Of a DNA stretch of 8,176 nucleotides, positions 7,469 through 8,176 are shown in pieces. The notes beneath the pieces were generated by a model that worked only from the letters and a program-made list of their open reading frames with translations, did no database searches and had not been told where the DNA came from. Position numbers and translations under genes: made by a program. How positions within the stretch are numbered: the stretch's first letter is position 1; every line of letters begins with the position of its first letter. The stretch covers positions 1 to 8,176 of the forward strand of contig CANQUR010000068.1 in the NCBI GenBank assembly GCA_947627075.1. Direction: 5' to 3'. The DNA comes from an uncultured Clostridia bacterium (GTDB taxonomy: Bacteria; Bacillota; Clostridia; Christensenellales; Pumilibacteraceae).

Positions 7469-7489
7469 TTATGTCTGACATAATCAGAC
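7469..7489. repeat. Small palindrome just after pnp, with overlapping hairpin options
   Basis: TTATGTC-T-GACATAA (7469-7483) is a perfect 7-base inverted repeat around one base. It overlaps GTCTGA-CATAA-TCAGAC (7473-7489), which reaches into the pnp stop codon. Only one of the two can form at a time in RNA. The shape with a one-base centre suits a dimeric DNA-binding protein better than an RNA hairpin. No known regulator is recognised. Fourteen of its bases recur at 11-24 inside rimO. Confidence 0.5.
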
Positions 7490-8176
7490 TATTTCTTTTC
7501 AATGAGCTTAAGATCGATACCTTTCATGCTTATTTTAATGACTTTGACTACAACATTATCTCCGACATTTACAACATCGGTAACTTTTTTGACATTATCT
7601 TTGCTCAATTTGGAGATGTGTATCATGCCATCTTTATTCGGCGATAATTGAACCTTTGCACCGAATTCTTCTCCGTCCGCTCTTGTTAATATTTTAGTAA
7701 CGGGACCTTCGTAAATCATTCCGACTTCGGCATCCTCAACAATTGACATAACGATCTTCTTTGCTTTCTCTGCCATTGCCTCATCGGGAGTGGCTATAAA
7801 TACTCGCCCATCTTCTTCTATATCGAGTTTAACGCCCGTATCCTCAATAATCTTATTGATCGTCTTTCCACCCTTTCCGATAACTTCGCCGATCTTATCC
7901 GGATCAATATCAAAGGAAATAATTTTAGGTGCCCATTTGCTAAGCGACGCACGAGGCGCGGGAATTGTTTGAAGCATTTTATCAAGTATGAACAATCTGC
8001 CTTGTCTTGCTTGTTCTAACGCGGTACGCAAGATATTTTCATCAATGCCTTTTATTTTGATATCCATTTGAATAGCCGTAATTCCGTCTTTTGTTCCCGC
8101 CACCTTAAAGTCCATATCGCCAAGGAAATCTTCCATACCTTGAATATCGGACAAAACGGCAACCCGATGGCTCGTA
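7489..8176 (-). CDS. pnp: Polynucleotide phosphorylase, C-terminal part, N-terminus cut by window edge
   Basis: 3'-to-5' exoribonuclease that uses phosphate to degrade RNA; a trimer and a core RNA-turnover enzyme. The frame is open to the right edge; 228 complete residues are visible of an expected total of about 700. The first complete residues TSHRVAVLSDIQGMEDFLGDMDFKVAGT belong to the second RNase PH domain and keep the active-site pattern of two aspartates six residues apart and a lysine (D16, D22, K24 of the visible part). A KH domain follows (about 83-133) with GKGG at 100-103 and a proper NKIIEDTG helix. An S1 domain (about 141-228) closes the protein, with DGMIHIS recognisable but the segment before it (KILTRADGEEFGAKVQL) unlike the usual FGAFVE form. 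There is no charged tail after the S1 domain. A gene start inside the window is not expected. Confidence 0.97.
   Translation of the reverse strand, partial: TSHRVAVLSDIQGMEDFLGDMDFKVAGTKDGITAIQMDIKIKGIDENILRTALEQARQGRLFILDKMLQTIPAPRASLSKWAPKIISFDIDPDKIGEVIGKGGKTINKIIEDTGVKLDIEEDGRVFIATPDEAMAEKAKKIVMSIVEDAEVGMIYEGPVTKILTRADGEEFGAKVQLSPNKDGMIHISKLSKDNVKKVTDVVNVGDNVVVKVIKISMKGIDLKLIEKK

Noticed and set aside
1..8176. FtsK/SpoIIIE orienting sequences (GGGNAGGG or GAGAAGGG), CRISPR arrays, tRNA or rRNA genes, insertion sequences
   Set aside because: None was found on reading either strand by eye; the region is almost fully occupied by ordinary genes.

Overview
The window looks like a piece of a low-GC Firmicutes chromosome, most likely from the Clostridia. 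The base composition is AT-rich, the Shine-Dalgarno sites are strong (AAGGAG or AAGGAGG), and TGA is used as a stop codon. The gene order pnp, ylxY-type deacetylase, M16 peptidase, dUTPase, ftsK/spoIIIE, rimO is, from general knowledge, typical of Clostridia and related to the pnpA-ylxY-mlpA order of Bacillus. The ylxY-type gene belongs to a family linked to sporulation, which fits an endospore-forming lineage but does not prove that this organism sporulates. The species cannot be named from the window.

All six genes are on the minus strand, so transcription runs from right to left. From the right edge they are: the C-terminal third of polynucleotide phosphorylase (pnp, cut by the edge); a 122-bp gap with a hairpin terminator and a small palindrome; an anchored or secreted NodB-fold polysaccharide deacetylase (ylxY-like); an M16 zinc peptidase (mlpA/ymxG-like); a small all-alpha dUTPase; a 92-bp gap with a very good sigma-A promoter; a DNA translocase (FtsK/SpoIIIE) with an unusually long acidic linker; and the first 347 codons of rimO, cut by the left edge. 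Coding density is high, and the only intergenic stretches are about 40, 92 and 122 bp.

The signals divide the window into three transcription blocks. pnp ends at its own terminator. The deacetylase, peptidase and dUTPase are closely spaced and probably co-transcribed; the ribosome-binding site of the dUTPase gene lies in the last codons of the peptidase gene. ftsK and rimO start from the promoter in front of ftsK and are translationally coupled through an ATGA overlap. The functions are housekeeping: RNA turnover, envelope or spore-wall modification, proteolysis, dUTP removal, chromosome segregation at the septum, and modification of ribosomal protein S12.

I found no mobile element, CRISPR array, RNA gene, defence system or new multi-gene system. 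The points most worth a second look are the ftsK start and promoter, the roughly 615-residue acidic linker of FtsK with its Tyr-rich block, the substituted metal-site motif of the deacetylase, the atypical S1 domain of PNPase, and a palindromic 14-mer found both after pnp and inside rimO.
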